From assembly GCA_030674155.1 (NCBI GenBank), contig CM060317.1, positions 47,645,635 to 47,709,634 of the forward strand: DNA of 64,000 nt, written 5' to 3'. This document shows positions 23,801-31,189 of the stretch, one piece after another. The translations under genes and the position numbers were made by a program. Every line of letters begins with the position of its first letter. The first letter of the stretch is position 1. The notes under the pieces were generated by a model, which was not told the DNA's origin, made no database searches, and saw only the letters and a program-made list of their open reading frames with translations. This DNA is from Stramonita haemastoma. Its lineage: Eukaryota > Mollusca > Gastropoda > Neogastropoda > Muricidae.

Positions 23801-25599
23801 CAACATTTACTGATGATGTGGCAGAGTCCTGTGTATTTTCAGAAGTACCTTCATGATCATCTGTCATCTTTGGAGAGTTCACCAACTGAGACTTTGGCTT
23901 GAAGGGATCACTCACATCCACGGGATCAAGTGCAGAGAAGAGAGGTGTATCTTTCTTTGAAGCGTCCTCAGAGCTGCTTGATTGCCCTTGTACATCCTTT
24001 TCCTGACAAAGAACCTCTTGCTGATTTTGGTTCTGGTTCTCGGAAGATTCTGAAGTGGAGCAAGCAGAGACTGGGGTGTCTTTCACAGCCTGTGAGTTGT
24101 TGACAGGTGAGTTGGCTAGCTGAGTTTTTGGTTTGAAGGGGTCAGATTCAAAGTCAAGTTCAGCATCTGGAGTTTTGAAAGAGATAATGTCATCATCATC
24201 CGTGGCAGAAGGATCGGTGCTTACAGTCTGATCTAAATTCTCCTTCAGCAACGTTGCATCTGCAGGAGCTGGGCCATCACCTCTATCCAGCTTCTGCAAA
24301 GAAAGCTGTGATCTATGAATGCTGCATTAATTTATACTAAAAAATGCATCCATAAACCATTAAACACTTGTAAACCAAAAATGTGATTTAAAATTTTAAT
24401 CTAGGCTTTGGCGAGTTCTTTTTTTTTTTTTTTAATTCATCCTCTCTAAAGAGTCTTGTTTGATTATACTAGACATCTCAAGTACCATTGCATACAATAC
24501 TATAAACAATTTTTTTTTAATTTAAAAGAAGGAAGGGTGGCACTTCACTTGGAAGGTACCCCAAATTGTCAAGCTGAAAATAAAATGCCTAGATAGATTT
24601 ATAATCCTGCAATCTGAAAATCAGGAAAATATGCCTGACATCACAGACTCAAGTTCCAAGAAGACAATAAAAAATTTAAAAAGAGGTTAAATACTTGAAA
24701 GGTTTGTTTTGTTTTCATTCCTCGGCTAGTGGCAGTAATGCTCCAAGATTCACCAATGGTATGAGTTTATAATACATGTATCATTGTATGCAATCATTTT
24801 TGCCCACCCGGAAGGTAGCTGCATTCCAACTTCACAGATGTATGCTGGGTATGTTTATGTTTCCATAACCCACCAAATGCTGACATGAATTACAGGATCT
24901 TTAATGTGCATATTTCATTATTTGATCTTCTGCATGTGTATATTGTGTATATATGATATCTATATAAGAAAGATTAGAAATTTTCAATTAAGGCACTGGC
25001 AGATTTGCACTTGAAGTTGACCTACAAGATCACAAAAATCCCCACCCCTAATTCACCAGACACCGCCAAGATTTGAACCCATTTCATACTATCATTGACC
25101 CATGGGATTGATGTAGTTCTAACAGTCTTCACCACTTAGCAGTAGCATGATCTATCTAAGGGTTTTGAATCCTGTATTTAAACTGAAAATTTTGATAGAT
25201 ATATTGAAGTTTCCAAGTGCACAATCAAAACAAACAAAATGATTTTGCCAGGAATGCCCCCCCCCCCCCCCCCCCTTCCCCAGGCCAGCACACTGATTGC
25301 CAGTCACAAGTCAGAATTATGAGTATAGTGTTAAACTTAAATCCTCATGTTTACACTAGCGACTACTCAGACTAGGCATGAAAATATCATATACACTAAT
25401 ACAGGTCCTGAATGTTGTGACTTGAAAATAAAGCTTACCTGAGTTACCTCACGTTCCCAACTGACCTTTTTGAACTGGGTGGAGGGGACATGATATTGGC
25501 CTTGTTAGACTGCTTCAGGGCAGATTGAGGGAGACCATCCTGACTAGTTCCCTTGAGGGTAACTCCAGGCCCCACATTTTCATCACCAACAGTTGACAT
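8839..25599 (-). CDS. TACC: TACC family protein (complete, 14 coding exons)
   Basis: Coding exons in transcript order: 25453-25599, 21731-24293, 20938-20993, 19597-19705, 18862-18940, 16389-16560, 15169-15231, 14699-14898, 13493-13536, 11584-11651, 11246-11338, 10152-10258, 9471-9579, 8839-8910. They total 3,882 nt, an exact multiple of three, with no internal stop, and every junction phase agrees. Layout: short N-terminus (1-49); acidic repeat region (about 50-903) with about 23 DPFKPKxQLxNSP motifs; a SLYVKFDPL-type motif (about 930-940); C-terminal coiled coil (about 1064-1290) with the family-typical SFAEFHRRYEKLK and NEETLK segments and the end ELCDTLIA. Known of the family: TACC proteins bind XMAP215/ch-TOG and Aurora A and act at centrosomes, spindle and plus ends. 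The least certain point is the donor of the first coding exon. Vertebrates have three TACC paralogs; this long single-gene form resembles other invertebrates. Confidence 0.93.
9471..9579 (-). CDS. TACC: TACC coiled-coil exon
   Basis: 109 nt. After one base completing a split glycine codon it encodes 36 residues starting MVKKIAEKESETARVEAEL, a regular heptad coil. Donor AAAAG|GTTAGT, acceptor in a (TG)n tract. Phase agrees with both neighbours. Confidence 0.93.
10152..10258 (-). CDS. TACC: TACC coiled-coil exon
   Basis: 107 nt encoding NEETLKETVKKLQEKIKASD and onward. The NEETLK block directly follows GFRK of the previous exon, as in the canonical TACC domain. Acceptor TGTGACAG, donor GGTAAGTG. 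Confidence 0.93.
10259..11245 (-). other. TACC intron, nothing recognised
   Basis: AT-rich intron of about 990 nt between coiled-coil exons. I see no repeat family or additional exon in it. The shorter neighbouring introns (8911-9470, 9580-10151 and 11339-11583) are likewise featureless. Confidence 0.6.
11246..11338 (-). CDS. TACC: TACC-domain signature exon
   Basis: 93 nt, phase 0 at both ends, 31 residues containing SFAEFHRRYEKLK and ending EGFRK. This is the most conserved part of the TACC domain and the strongest single piece of evidence for the family call. Acceptor CTTTTAAAG, donor AAG|GTGAG. Confidence 0.95.
11584..11651 (-). CDS. TACC: TACC coiled-coil exon
   Basis: 68 nt. The first two bases complete a glutamate codon; 22 residues follow, beginning SKEKTAADLKSQIDGLKK, a coiled-coil heptad stretch. 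Acceptor TGTTTCAG, donor CAG|GTACA. Confidence 0.9.
11652..13492 (-). other. TACC intron carrying a TIR transposon
   Basis: About 1.84 kb. The upstream half in gene orientation (12454-13468) is almost entirely a DNA transposon with terminal inverted repeats; the remainder (11652-12453) shows nothing recognisable. Confidence 0.6.
12454..13468. mobile_element. non-autonomous DNA transposon with TIRs
   Basis: A 27-bp sequence, TATATATGGGTCACTCTTCT then GAAACCT, at the left end (12455-12481) is found as its exact reverse complement at the right end (13441-13467). The ends sit in TA-rich sequence, consistent with a TA-type target duplication. Inside, ATGTTCGCGCGTAAC (near 12847) is mirrored by GTTACGCGCGAAC (near 13264), giving a second, subterminal inverted pair. 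No transposase frame is visible, so it is a MITE-like or deleted element. The superfamily cannot be told. It ends about 25 nt from the donor of the 44-nt TACC exon. Confidence 0.8.
13493..13536 (-). CDS. TACC: TACC 44-nt exon
   Basis: Encodes SCVQEYEKTLEMLI plus split codons at both ends. Two acceptors are possible: TTGTCCAG at 13537 (44-nt exon) and GTGTGCAG at 13524 (31-nt exon). Only the longer form keeps frame with the upstream exon, which ends in TT of a split leucine codon. The shorter form would meet an early stop. Confidence 0.88.
13537..14698 (-). other. TACC intron with SINE
   Basis: Holds a SINE-family-2 copy (about 13771-14400) and an (AAC)n tract near 14399-14420. No extra exon is seen. 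Confidence 0.55.
13771..14400 (+). mobile_element. SINE family 2 copy with interrupted tail
   Basis: The head GGATAGGCTGGTGGTTAAAA is followed by a degraded B box and by the family block GGAGTTAACATCAGTACTGA. Next come the CATCTGTTCCCACTGGCACA block, here inverted relative to the head and so suggesting two joined copies, and finally the conserved 3' tail (14290-14400). The boundaries are approximate. Confidence 0.55.
14699..14898 (-). CDS. TACC: TACC coiled-coil exon (start of long coil)
   Basis: 200 nt, entering in phase 0 and ending in a split leucine codon. Encodes GAKYTEAQWQQLQQKLV followed by a Lys/Glu/Gln-rich heptad coil (LAAQLEEKTATIEKLQGQLD). Donor TT|GTGAGT, acceptor CCCTGCAG. Confidence 0.93.
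15169..15231 (-). CDS. TACC: TACC 63-nt exon
   Basis: Symmetric phase-0 exon, 21 residues starting FLNDPSKKSDSGTSTLVDVE. It is a multiple of three and could be skipped without a frameshift, but no evidence of that is available here. Acceptor ATTTTGCAG, donor GAG|GTAAGC. Confidence 0.88.
15232..16388 (-). other. TACC intron, nothing recognised
   Basis: About 1.16 kb of AT-rich sequence without a recognisable repeat, open frame or RNA gene. Confidence 0.55.
16389..16560 (-). CDS. TACC: TACC linker exon
   Basis: 172 nt. One base completes a valine codon; it then encodes GEESICLLGTPPKVSRRRS and, further on, VDLLFSLEG, ending ASDDM|GTGAG. The RRRS and RRMNMS stretches are basophilic kinase-type sites by sequence; whether they are used is unknown. 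Confidence 0.9.
17322..17333. repeat. left target-site duplication of LINE
   Basis: TGAATACAAATG at 17322-17333 is repeated exactly at 18680-18691, bracketing the LINE fragment. This is the expected scar of target-primed reverse transcription. Confidence 0.85.
17334..18679 (+). mobile_element. 5'-truncated LINE (RT domain, open frame)
   Basis: A continuous reading frame from 17330 to the stop at 18662-18664 covers the reverse transcriptase from the QNYRTISLISHPSK block through the KAFDRVW motif, the VRQGCLLSP motif and the catalytic RFADDID box, then a C-terminal region with LLYGCESWTL and RRKLMWFGHTTRH. The endonuclease and all 5' sequence are missing. A short (TGAG)n tail and 12-bp flanking duplications mark a real insertion. 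The lack of stops over about 440 codons suggests it is young. The clade is uncertain (I/Nimb-like or RTE-like by memory of similar proteins). It lies antisense in a TACC intron. Confidence 0.92.
18862..18940 (-). CDS. TACC: TACC linker exon
   Basis: 79 nt encoding PRRAGAKSHDSLNSSQLNAS and onward, Ser/Asn-rich and probably disordered. The donor is GT|GTAAGT, giving a split valine codon that matches the single base at the next exon start. Acceptor GTCTGCAG. Confidence 0.87.
18941..19596 (-). other. TACC intron with SINE remnant
   Basis: Contains an inverted piece of SINE family 2 around 19395-19530 (the reversed GGAGTTAACATCAG block and a tRNA-like head ending in CCACCAGGTTATCC). Otherwise nothing is seen. 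Confidence 0.45.
19597..19705 (-). CDS. TACC: TACC exon with LYVKFDPL motif
   Basis: 109 nt encoding TKETDLRKCSLYVKFDPLVK, then PTLPRTPEKMPAPTHA. A SLYxKFDPL motif just before the coiled coil is characteristic of TACC proteins. The TPEK and RTP sites are proline-directed. Acceptor GTTTTCAG, donor CAG|GTACAA. Confidence 0.92.
19830..20230 (+). mobile_element. SINE family 2 copy
   Basis: tRNA-like head (GGAGTGGTTAGTGTTGTGCTC then GGGTTCAAGCC), the block GGAGTTTACATCAGCACTGA, a shortened middle, then the conserved 3' tail ending near 20230 (CCAATGGTGAACTTCAGAGC). Confidence 0.6.
20649..20817. repeat. (CA)n microsatellite
   Basis: About 170 bp of nearly pure CA with short CCA interruptions at the left. 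Open frames through it are artefacts. Confidence 0.95.
20938..20993 (-). CDS. TACC: TACC 56-nt exon
   Basis: Encodes FSDPAAWDLLEQFGGAGE after a split alanine codon. The acidic/hydrophobic SDPAAWDLLEQFG segment is a plausible short binding motif between the repeat region and the coiled coil. Acceptor TGTGTGCAG, donor GAG|GTGAGA. Confidence 0.9.
21364..21377. repeat. SINE target-site duplication (left)
   Basis: ATATCCACAATAAA at 21364-21377 recurs exactly at 21671-21684, enclosing the SINE. Confidence 0.85.
21378..21670 (-). mobile_element. SINE family 1 copy (full length, TSD-flanked)
   Basis: On the minus strand: head GCCGCCGCTGTAGTCTAGTGG (A box TAGTCTAGTGG), B box GGTTCGATCCC, body with ACCCCACCCAGGTG and AGACTGGCGTCCTATCCAGG, 3' end GGCTCGGGACAGACTTTAAC. 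Perfect 14-bp direct repeats flank it. It lies in the intron just downstream of the giant TACC exon. Confidence 0.9.
21731..24293 (-). CDS. TACC: TACC giant repeat exon (DPF-NSP array)
   Basis: 2,563 nt, 854 residues, no stops, entering in phase 0 at KLDRGDGPAPAD and leaving in a split alanine codon. It contains about 20 good and 3 decayed copies of a 13-residue motif, consensus DPFKPKTQLxNSP, spaced by 10-30 variable acidic Ser/Thr-rich residues. Copies are densest in the C-terminal two thirds. Variants include NPFEPQTQSANSP and NPFQPKTQLANSP. Near the end, a PDSxDxVKxLEAV block is duplicated in tandem. Vertebrate TACC1/2 carry acidic SDP repeats in the same part of the protein; this array is probably the counterpart, expanded. 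The region has no predicted fold and few hydrophobics. Confidence 0.94.
24720..24870 (-). mobile_element. SINE 3'-tail fragment (inverted)
   Basis: Reverse complement of the conserved SINE tail module seen at 7553-7675, with GGTAGCTGCATTCCAACTTC and GATTCACCAATGGTATGAG as recognisable blocks. Confidence 0.5.
24880..25145 (-). mobile_element. SINE family 4 copy
   Basis: Blocks ATTTGATCTTCTGCATG, then AGGCACTGGCAGATTTGCAC, then GATTTGAACCC and a reversed tRNA-like head (CACCACTTAGC). A second, more decayed copy lies at about 34000-34215 with ATTTGATCTTCTTCATGCAC and AAGGCACTGGCAGGTCTG. I recall this tail type from gastropod genomes, which is the main hint to the host group. Confidence 0.6.
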
Positions 25600-25626
25600 T
25601 TTTTGTGTTCACAGATTCACAGGTGC
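25453..25626 (-). CDS. TACC: TACC first coding exon (donor uncertain)
   Basis: The ATG is at 25597-25599, in AAAAAATGTCA. The frame encodes MSTVGDENVGPGVTLKG and continues to IMSPPPSSKRSVGN. Bases 25600-25626 are 5' UTR after acceptor TGTTTCAG. The strongest donor-like site downstream (CAG|GTAAGC) lies after an in-frame TAA and the next exon starts in phase 0, so GGGAAC|GTGAGG at 25452 is the best phase-compatible donor; TCA|GTTGGG is an alternative. Confidence 0.7.
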
Positions 25627-25747
25627 CTGAAACAGTAATCAACAGTTAAAACCGTAATATATACTATTAATAATATATATTTTACTAAACTGCCCTGCAA
25701 ACACTGGATGCTCACTATACAGAAACTGTTGTTTTTTTTAACAAAAC

Positions 25748-25912
<165 letters not shown>

Positions 25913-26055
25913 CCAATCAAATCAGAAATTTTATCTAACCTAGTTTATAGTTTATACTATAGCCCTACCAACCACAGCAGCCATTATTATTAGGGCTGTC
26001 ACCTCATCAATTTTTTTTAACTCAGACTAAAAGTAAAACTGTGCAGCTATATATT

Positions 26056-26070
26056 ATCCTAGTAGTAGTA

Positions 26071-26144
<74 letters not shown>

Positions 26145-26465
26145 AAAAGTAAAAAGTAAAAGTCTGTCCCGAGCCTAAGGCTCATCAGGCCGGTGCTTAA
26201 CCGGTTTCTGTGGCATTAAGCGACTGAGAGTCATAGACTCCCCCCTGGATAGGACGCTGGTCTATCGCAGGGTTAACCCCCAACACAAGGTTGGTACCCC
26301 TTTTACACCTGGGTGGGGTGAGAAAATAGCCGTTAAGTGCCTTTTCCAAGGGCACAACGCCATAGCCGAAAGCTGGGATTGAACCCGCAACCTTTAGATT
26401 ACGAGTCCAACGCCCTAACCACTAGACTACAGGGGCGGCTAGTAGTAGTAGTAGTAGTAGTAGTA

Positions 26466-26546
<81 letters not shown>
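26056..26546. repeat. (TAG)n/(CTA)n inverted triplet array split by a SINE
   Basis: TAG triplets at about 26056-26143 resume after an inserted SINE (26144-26440), run to about 26502 and then switch to (TAC)n/(CTA)n up to 26546. The switch creates a self-complementary hairpin with arms of about 45 nt. Confidence 0.9.
26144..26440 (-). mobile_element. SINE family 1 copy inside TAG array
   Basis: Same head and body as the copy at 21378-21670, ending AGGGGCGGCT at 26440. It is flanked on both sides by TAG triplets, so the exact duplication cannot be measured. The array must predate the SINE. Confidence 0.9.
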
Positions 26547-26802
26547 GGTTTTGCTTATAATCATACTGAATCTAGACTGAAGCCACAAGCTGAGGCAATA
26601 ATCAAAGGACAACAGGCAGGCTTCAGAGCAGAACAGAGTACAACAGAGCAAATTTTCAACCTTAGAAGTTAGGATGCATGTATGTTACAGACAGTGAGAC
26701 ACACATGATATCCCGTGACATAGTCACATAGTGATAAAAAAAATAATAATAAACAGTCTCTCACAAACAGTGAAACACAGTCACATGTACGTGATGTAGC
26801 AC

Positions 26803-26804
26803 TT

Positions 26805-26860
<56 letters not shown>

Positions 26861-26909
26861 CACAACAAACACAAGCATGCATGTGCACGCACACACACAA
26901 AGTGATTAA

Positions 26910-26960
<51 letters not shown>

Positions 26961-27047
26961 TATCTTTCTTGGTTGTTGTTTTTTTTGTTTTGTTTTTTGT
27001 CTAAAATCACTAAATGTGAATAGACGTTAAACTGAAGATACACACAG

Positions 27048-27110
<63 letters not shown>
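26803..27110. repeat. cluster of three (CA)n arrays
   Basis: CA arrays at about 26803-26858, 26911-26959 and 27051-27110, separated by short unique sequence, in the first TACC intron. Confidence 0.9.
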
Positions 27111-27115
<5 letters not shown>

Positions 27116-27962
27116 ATCAAATCAGAAATCTAACCACAAAAGCTTGAAATTGAATTTGGCCTACCCAACCATCCTATACTATAATATATTGCCAGGACAA
27201 CCAATTCTGAGACCTGTGTGCATGGCTGCAATAATGTGTGATATGCCTGTCCCATGGCCAAGGCACACTATACTTTAAGTATAAACTACTCAATGTGGTC
27301 ACATAATGATTCCTATTAAACTTGAAGAGCAAAGACACTTTTTTTTCTTAAATCAAATCTGGAACTTTTAAGTTTTAAAAACATGTTAACCTGGGTTGAA
27401 ATTCCATGTTGCACAATATGTTATGCTCTTCCATTATTTTTTCCCAGTGATATTAAGTTCTGCCACTGGAAAAGTGTACAACTATCAGTTTGTGTAAATG
27501 GGTCTGATTAAGGAGGGGTGGGGATCTCGTTTTGCTTTCTTTTTGTTTACCTTATCAGTAGTCAACACTACAATCACTTTCATTATCAAGAAGAAAAAGA
27601 TCCACGTGAAACGATTCATAGCAGTATCTTACTAAAAAAAAAAACACTATGATCGATAAAGACACTGTACAGGTTTACTTCAAACTGAATCAAAACTTAA
27701 TTTCCCTATGAAGGAACCCTTTTGTTCTTCGCCTCGTACAAGTTTTTCCTATCCACTTCATTACCAGAAACTGAGAAAGGATTGGAAGACTGCTGTCAAT
27801 GTGTCATGCAGAGAATGTTGCCTAGCCGACTCAAGCAGTCAGTCACTCACACGAATCGGTTTAAAATTACTTAAAAACTAATATCAATGCCTCGAAAACT
27901 TTATAAACTTAAAACGCACTAAGCCTTAAGCATTTTAAATGATGGGAAAATATCACACATAC
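27111..27962 (-). other. 5' part of TACC first intron
   Basis: AT-rich with nothing recognised, apart from the short segment 27110-27185 that resembles 25907-25980. Confidence 0.5.
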
Positions 27963-28060
27963 CTCTGTGCTCGTGTACTGTGAGAAATAAAACTGTTTTT
28001 CAGACGCCTTCGCGTTGGCTTAGTAGGCTACCAACACAACAGAAAACAGATTTGAAAATC
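27963..28060 (-). other. TACC: candidate TACC 5' non-coding exon
   Basis: A strong donor, GCACAGAG|GTATGTGTG at 27961-27962, follows about 100 nt of non-AT-rich sequence and lies just downstream of a CpG-containing block with an NRF-1-type site. The next acceptor on this strand that precedes the ATG is at 25627. The transcript start is not visible, so the right limit is approximate. Confidence 0.5.
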
Positions 28061-28112
28061 GCCGCTGTGCGCATGCGCAATCGTTAGGCCTAGGCCGCGT
28101 TAGGCCTAGATG
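28061..28112 (-). promoter_or_regulatory. candidate TACC promoter core with NRF-1-type site
   Basis: TGCGCATGCGCA at 28068-28079 is a perfect palindrome matching the NRF-1 (alpha-Pal) consensus, a common element of TATA-less animal promoters. The adjoining 28083-28110 holds two TAGGCCTA palindromes and a CCGCG. No TATA box is seen at the expected distance. Confidence 0.6.
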
Positions 28113-28459
28113 TGAGTTGTTTCCCCTGTGTGAAGCTCTGAATAATCAACGCAAACTGAACCCGGATTATTCAAAATTTATGTGCTAAATTAGCCTAAAC
28201 TGTAAAATTCTGAATTAAAAATTAGATTCATTAGACTGGAGGGTGGGGGACCTGGTCAAACATGAGCTAAGATCTGATAAGATAAGAAACAAGAATCATG
28301 TGGCAATTGAAGTCCAAGGGAAATTAATACTGATCTACCTAAACAACCTATCCTGCAATCTTGCCTTCCTCTGCAGGAGTCATATAGTAGTCCTGCAGTA
28401 GATCCCCTCCGATTGCAATGTACTTGGCAATGAGACTGCTGGCTACCTTGCAAATGAAG

Positions 28460-29800
28460 TCACAAGACAAGAGCAGGTGAATAGGCCTAGATCTGTCTTT
28501 CTTTTTCTGAAGCCAAGACCATCATCAGTGTGATGACCAGGATATTCTAAACAGATGAACAGACAGAATAGGCCTACTGCTCCGACCTGTATAACTATGA
28601 CACCGCAGGAGATCCAGAAGTCCTCAATGTCCCCACAAGCACAGATACAGACAGCCACCCTATCCTTCGAGAGGAAGGGGAAACAGCAGTCAGATCGCTG
28701 AAAAAGGGGGAGTCAGCAGGGGCTGACAACATTCCAGCAGAGTTGGTTCAAGCTGGAGGGCAAGCCATGATCAACGTCTTACTAAAAATCTGCAACAAGA
28801 TCGGCAGACAGGAAAATGCCCAACACCATTGACACAGTTACTTATCATCACCCTCCCCAAGAAAAGAAATCTTCAGCAGTGCCAGAATTATCGCACAATC
28901 AGCCTCATATGCCACCCAAGCAAGGTCATGTTGAAGATTATGCTGAACAGACTGGACCCAGAAGAAGAGACCATTATTGCTCAGGAACAAGCAGGTTTCA
29001 GAGCAGCGCGTAGTACAACTGAACAGATATTTAACCTCAGAATACTCTGTGAGCTGTACCTTCAACACCAACAAGACCTCTACCACGTATTTATTGATTT
29101 TAAGAAGGCATTCGACAGGGTGTGGCATGCAGCTTTGTGGGCAACCATGAATTTGTACAGCATCAATGTAAACCTGATCAGAGTCATCAAAGAGCTGTAC
29201 AAGAAGGCCACTAGTGCAGTGTACTACTACAACAACAACATTGGAGAGTGGTTCTGAACAACAGTTAGAGTAAGGCAGGGCTGTCCACTCTCTTCCACTC
29301 TTTTCAACATCTTCCTCGAGAGAATCATGGCTGATGCACTGGAACACCATGAAGGATCAGTCAGCATTGGTGGCAGAACGATCACGAACCTCCGCTTTGC
29401 AGATGACATTGACGGACTCGCAGGATCAGAGCAAGAGTTTGCCAGCTTAACAGAACACCTGAACAGGGCCTCGAAAACATATGGCATGGAAATCTGTGCA
29501 GAGAAGACCAAACTGATGGCCAATAACGCCAAAGGCATTAGCACTGTAAAGAAACGTAAAGTTAAATGGTACGAACATGTCACAAGATGGAAAGGACTTA
29601 CAAAAACAACACTGCAAGGCACTGTCCAGGGAGGAAGAAAAAGAGGCAGACCAAGGAAGAGATGGGAGGACAATATCAGCAAATGGACAGGCCTAGAACT
29701 CAACCAAATTAAATTAGAGAAAGGCTAAACAGAGAGAAGAATGGAGGGAGCTGGTTGTCAAGTCTTCGGGGGGTGCCCCCACTGTCGCCAGACTAGGGGG
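28460..29800 (+). pseudogene. decayed LINE with internally deleted RT
   Basis: Starts upstream of the RT with LYNYDTAGDPEVLNVP, then LKKGESAGADNIPAELVQAG, frameshifts near 28810, the block QNYRTISLICHPSKVML, KAFDRVW, the catalytic RFADDID (near 29395) and CAEKTKLMANNAKG. It then jumps directly to KKRKVKWYEHVTRW, so about 190 residues between palm and C-terminal region are missing compared with the copy at 17334. An in-frame stop follows at 29726, and EEWRELVVKSSGGAPTVARL can be read beyond it in a shifted frame. It ends in a GATA/CATA microsatellite. Same broad LINE family as 17334-18679, but a different, older subfamily. Confidence 0.88.
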
Positions 29801-29822
29801 ATAGATAGATACATAGATACAT

Positions 29823-29877
<55 letters not shown>

Positions 29878-29927
29878 ACATACATACATACATACATACA
29901 TACATACATACATACATACATACATAG
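29800..29927. repeat. (GATA)(CATA)(CA)(CATA) compound microsatellite
   Basis: Directly follows the decayed LINE 3' end, so it probably grew from the LINE's tandem-repeat tail. The two CATA tracts flank a CA tract. Confidence 0.9.
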
Positions 29928-29934
29928 AAGACTA

Positions 29935-30485
29935 CCATCAAGGCCAAGTGGCACACGTGAATACTACACCATGCCAATTGTGCCTACAACAGGTCAGACC
30001 CCTACTACTGCTGACATGACGGTAGCAGGTATATTCAGACTCACGCCAGGCTACCAGTGCATAAACTACCGTAATACTTTGGTACATGAAACTCCACTCC
30101 ACGTAGGCTACACCACACAGAGGAGTGCCCTTGCAAGACTGGCAGCTAGACAACAGAACATGTACTGCAGTCCTCTGCCCGCTACATGAGGCACTCCCAA
30201 TGAAATTCTGGCCTTATTCCACCCCAGTGGCCAGGAGCCTTTAGAGCGCAAAGCCTGGGCAAGTATGTATGGAGGGCAAGCTGTTACCCATGCAGCAGAC
30301 ACCCCCCTCCCCCATCTCCACGGCACTGGAATGATCCATTGGAAAGGCAATGACCGATACGAATGGTTCCAGTACCGTCGCAGGAGCCACTAGAACGTTG
30401 CCATATACCTACGTTACAGCCCCGAGCCGCTCTGAGACTCCAACTCCCCGATTTTTCCTCAGGGATGGTGTCTAAACACGACACC
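29935..30485. other. unclassified DNA between LINE and SINE
   Basis: Balanced base composition, no sustained coding signal and no recognised repeat. It could be part of an older transposon. Confidence 0.35.
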
Positions 30486-30900
30486 TGTGTGCATGCTGGT
30501 TTGTTATAATTTTGTCATCCGCTCCTACCGGCACACGATGGCCTACTCTTTCGAAAGGTGGAACGGGGTTTTAACGTGTGCGCAAGATGTTCTGCGTGCA
30601 TTCGCACACGGGGCCTCGGTTTCGAGTCTCATCCGAATGACTTTGACATTCAGTTCGATTTTTTCGTCAAACTAGGAAGAAAGGGCGAGGCTGGGTACGA
30701 ACCCAGAAACTCACGGTTTACATATTGGCAGGCAAACGTCTTAACCATTTCTATTTTCCAGGGGGGGAGGATTTTTCTTTCCTCGATTAGAGCTGCCAGG
30801 TTCACCATCAGTGAGATTTTGTGTATGTGACCATTTTACACATCATTAAGGTAGCTGCAGACCAACTTTGAGGATAAATGTATGCATACTCCAGCTGGCA
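30486..30900 (-). mobile_element. SINE family 2 copy (inverted)
   Basis: The blocks CCGGCACACGATGGCCTACT, CAAGATGTTCTGCGTGCATT and GAGTCTCATCCGAATGACTT match copies at 43640-43900, 49260-49590 and 57249-57565. A tRNA-like head (GGTACGAACCCAGAAACTC, reversed) and an inverted 3'-tail module (30780-30900) complete it. Confidence 0.6.
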
Positions 30901-31189
30901 GGTTAATTCATGAAAGAAATCGTTGCAATCATTCCCCTCTCCTGGCCATGTAAAATGTCTTTTCTGCCGATGGAAATCAGCGCTTGGTGTTTGACTCATG
31001 TGCTGTTTCCAGGCACGAAGCATTCTCTCTGTGCTCTTTGGCGATGGTCTCATGACGTGACGTAACGCGAAGAAAAAGGAAAGATATTATGTGGTCTGTA
31101 CAGTTCATCATAGAACTCAGCAGAGATAGAGAGATGGTAAACAGTGGTGGGATTGCGTGAAGCTCCTACAGACGACAGCGGCGATAGAG

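Larger units (their letters stand above)
24294..25452 (-). other. TACC intron with two SINE remnants
   Basis: Contains an inverted SINE tail at about 24720-24870, a SINE-family-4 copy at about 24880-25145 and a 19-bp poly-C run at 25257-25275. A small additional coding exon here cannot be excluded, because the donor of the upstream exon is ambiguous. Confidence 0.5.

Noticed and set aside
30486..30830. Open frames across SINE copies (also near 43.6, 46.3, 48.8, 52.7 and 57.3 kb)
   Set aside because: They recur wherever the SINE recurs and break at different places; SINEs do not encode proteins.
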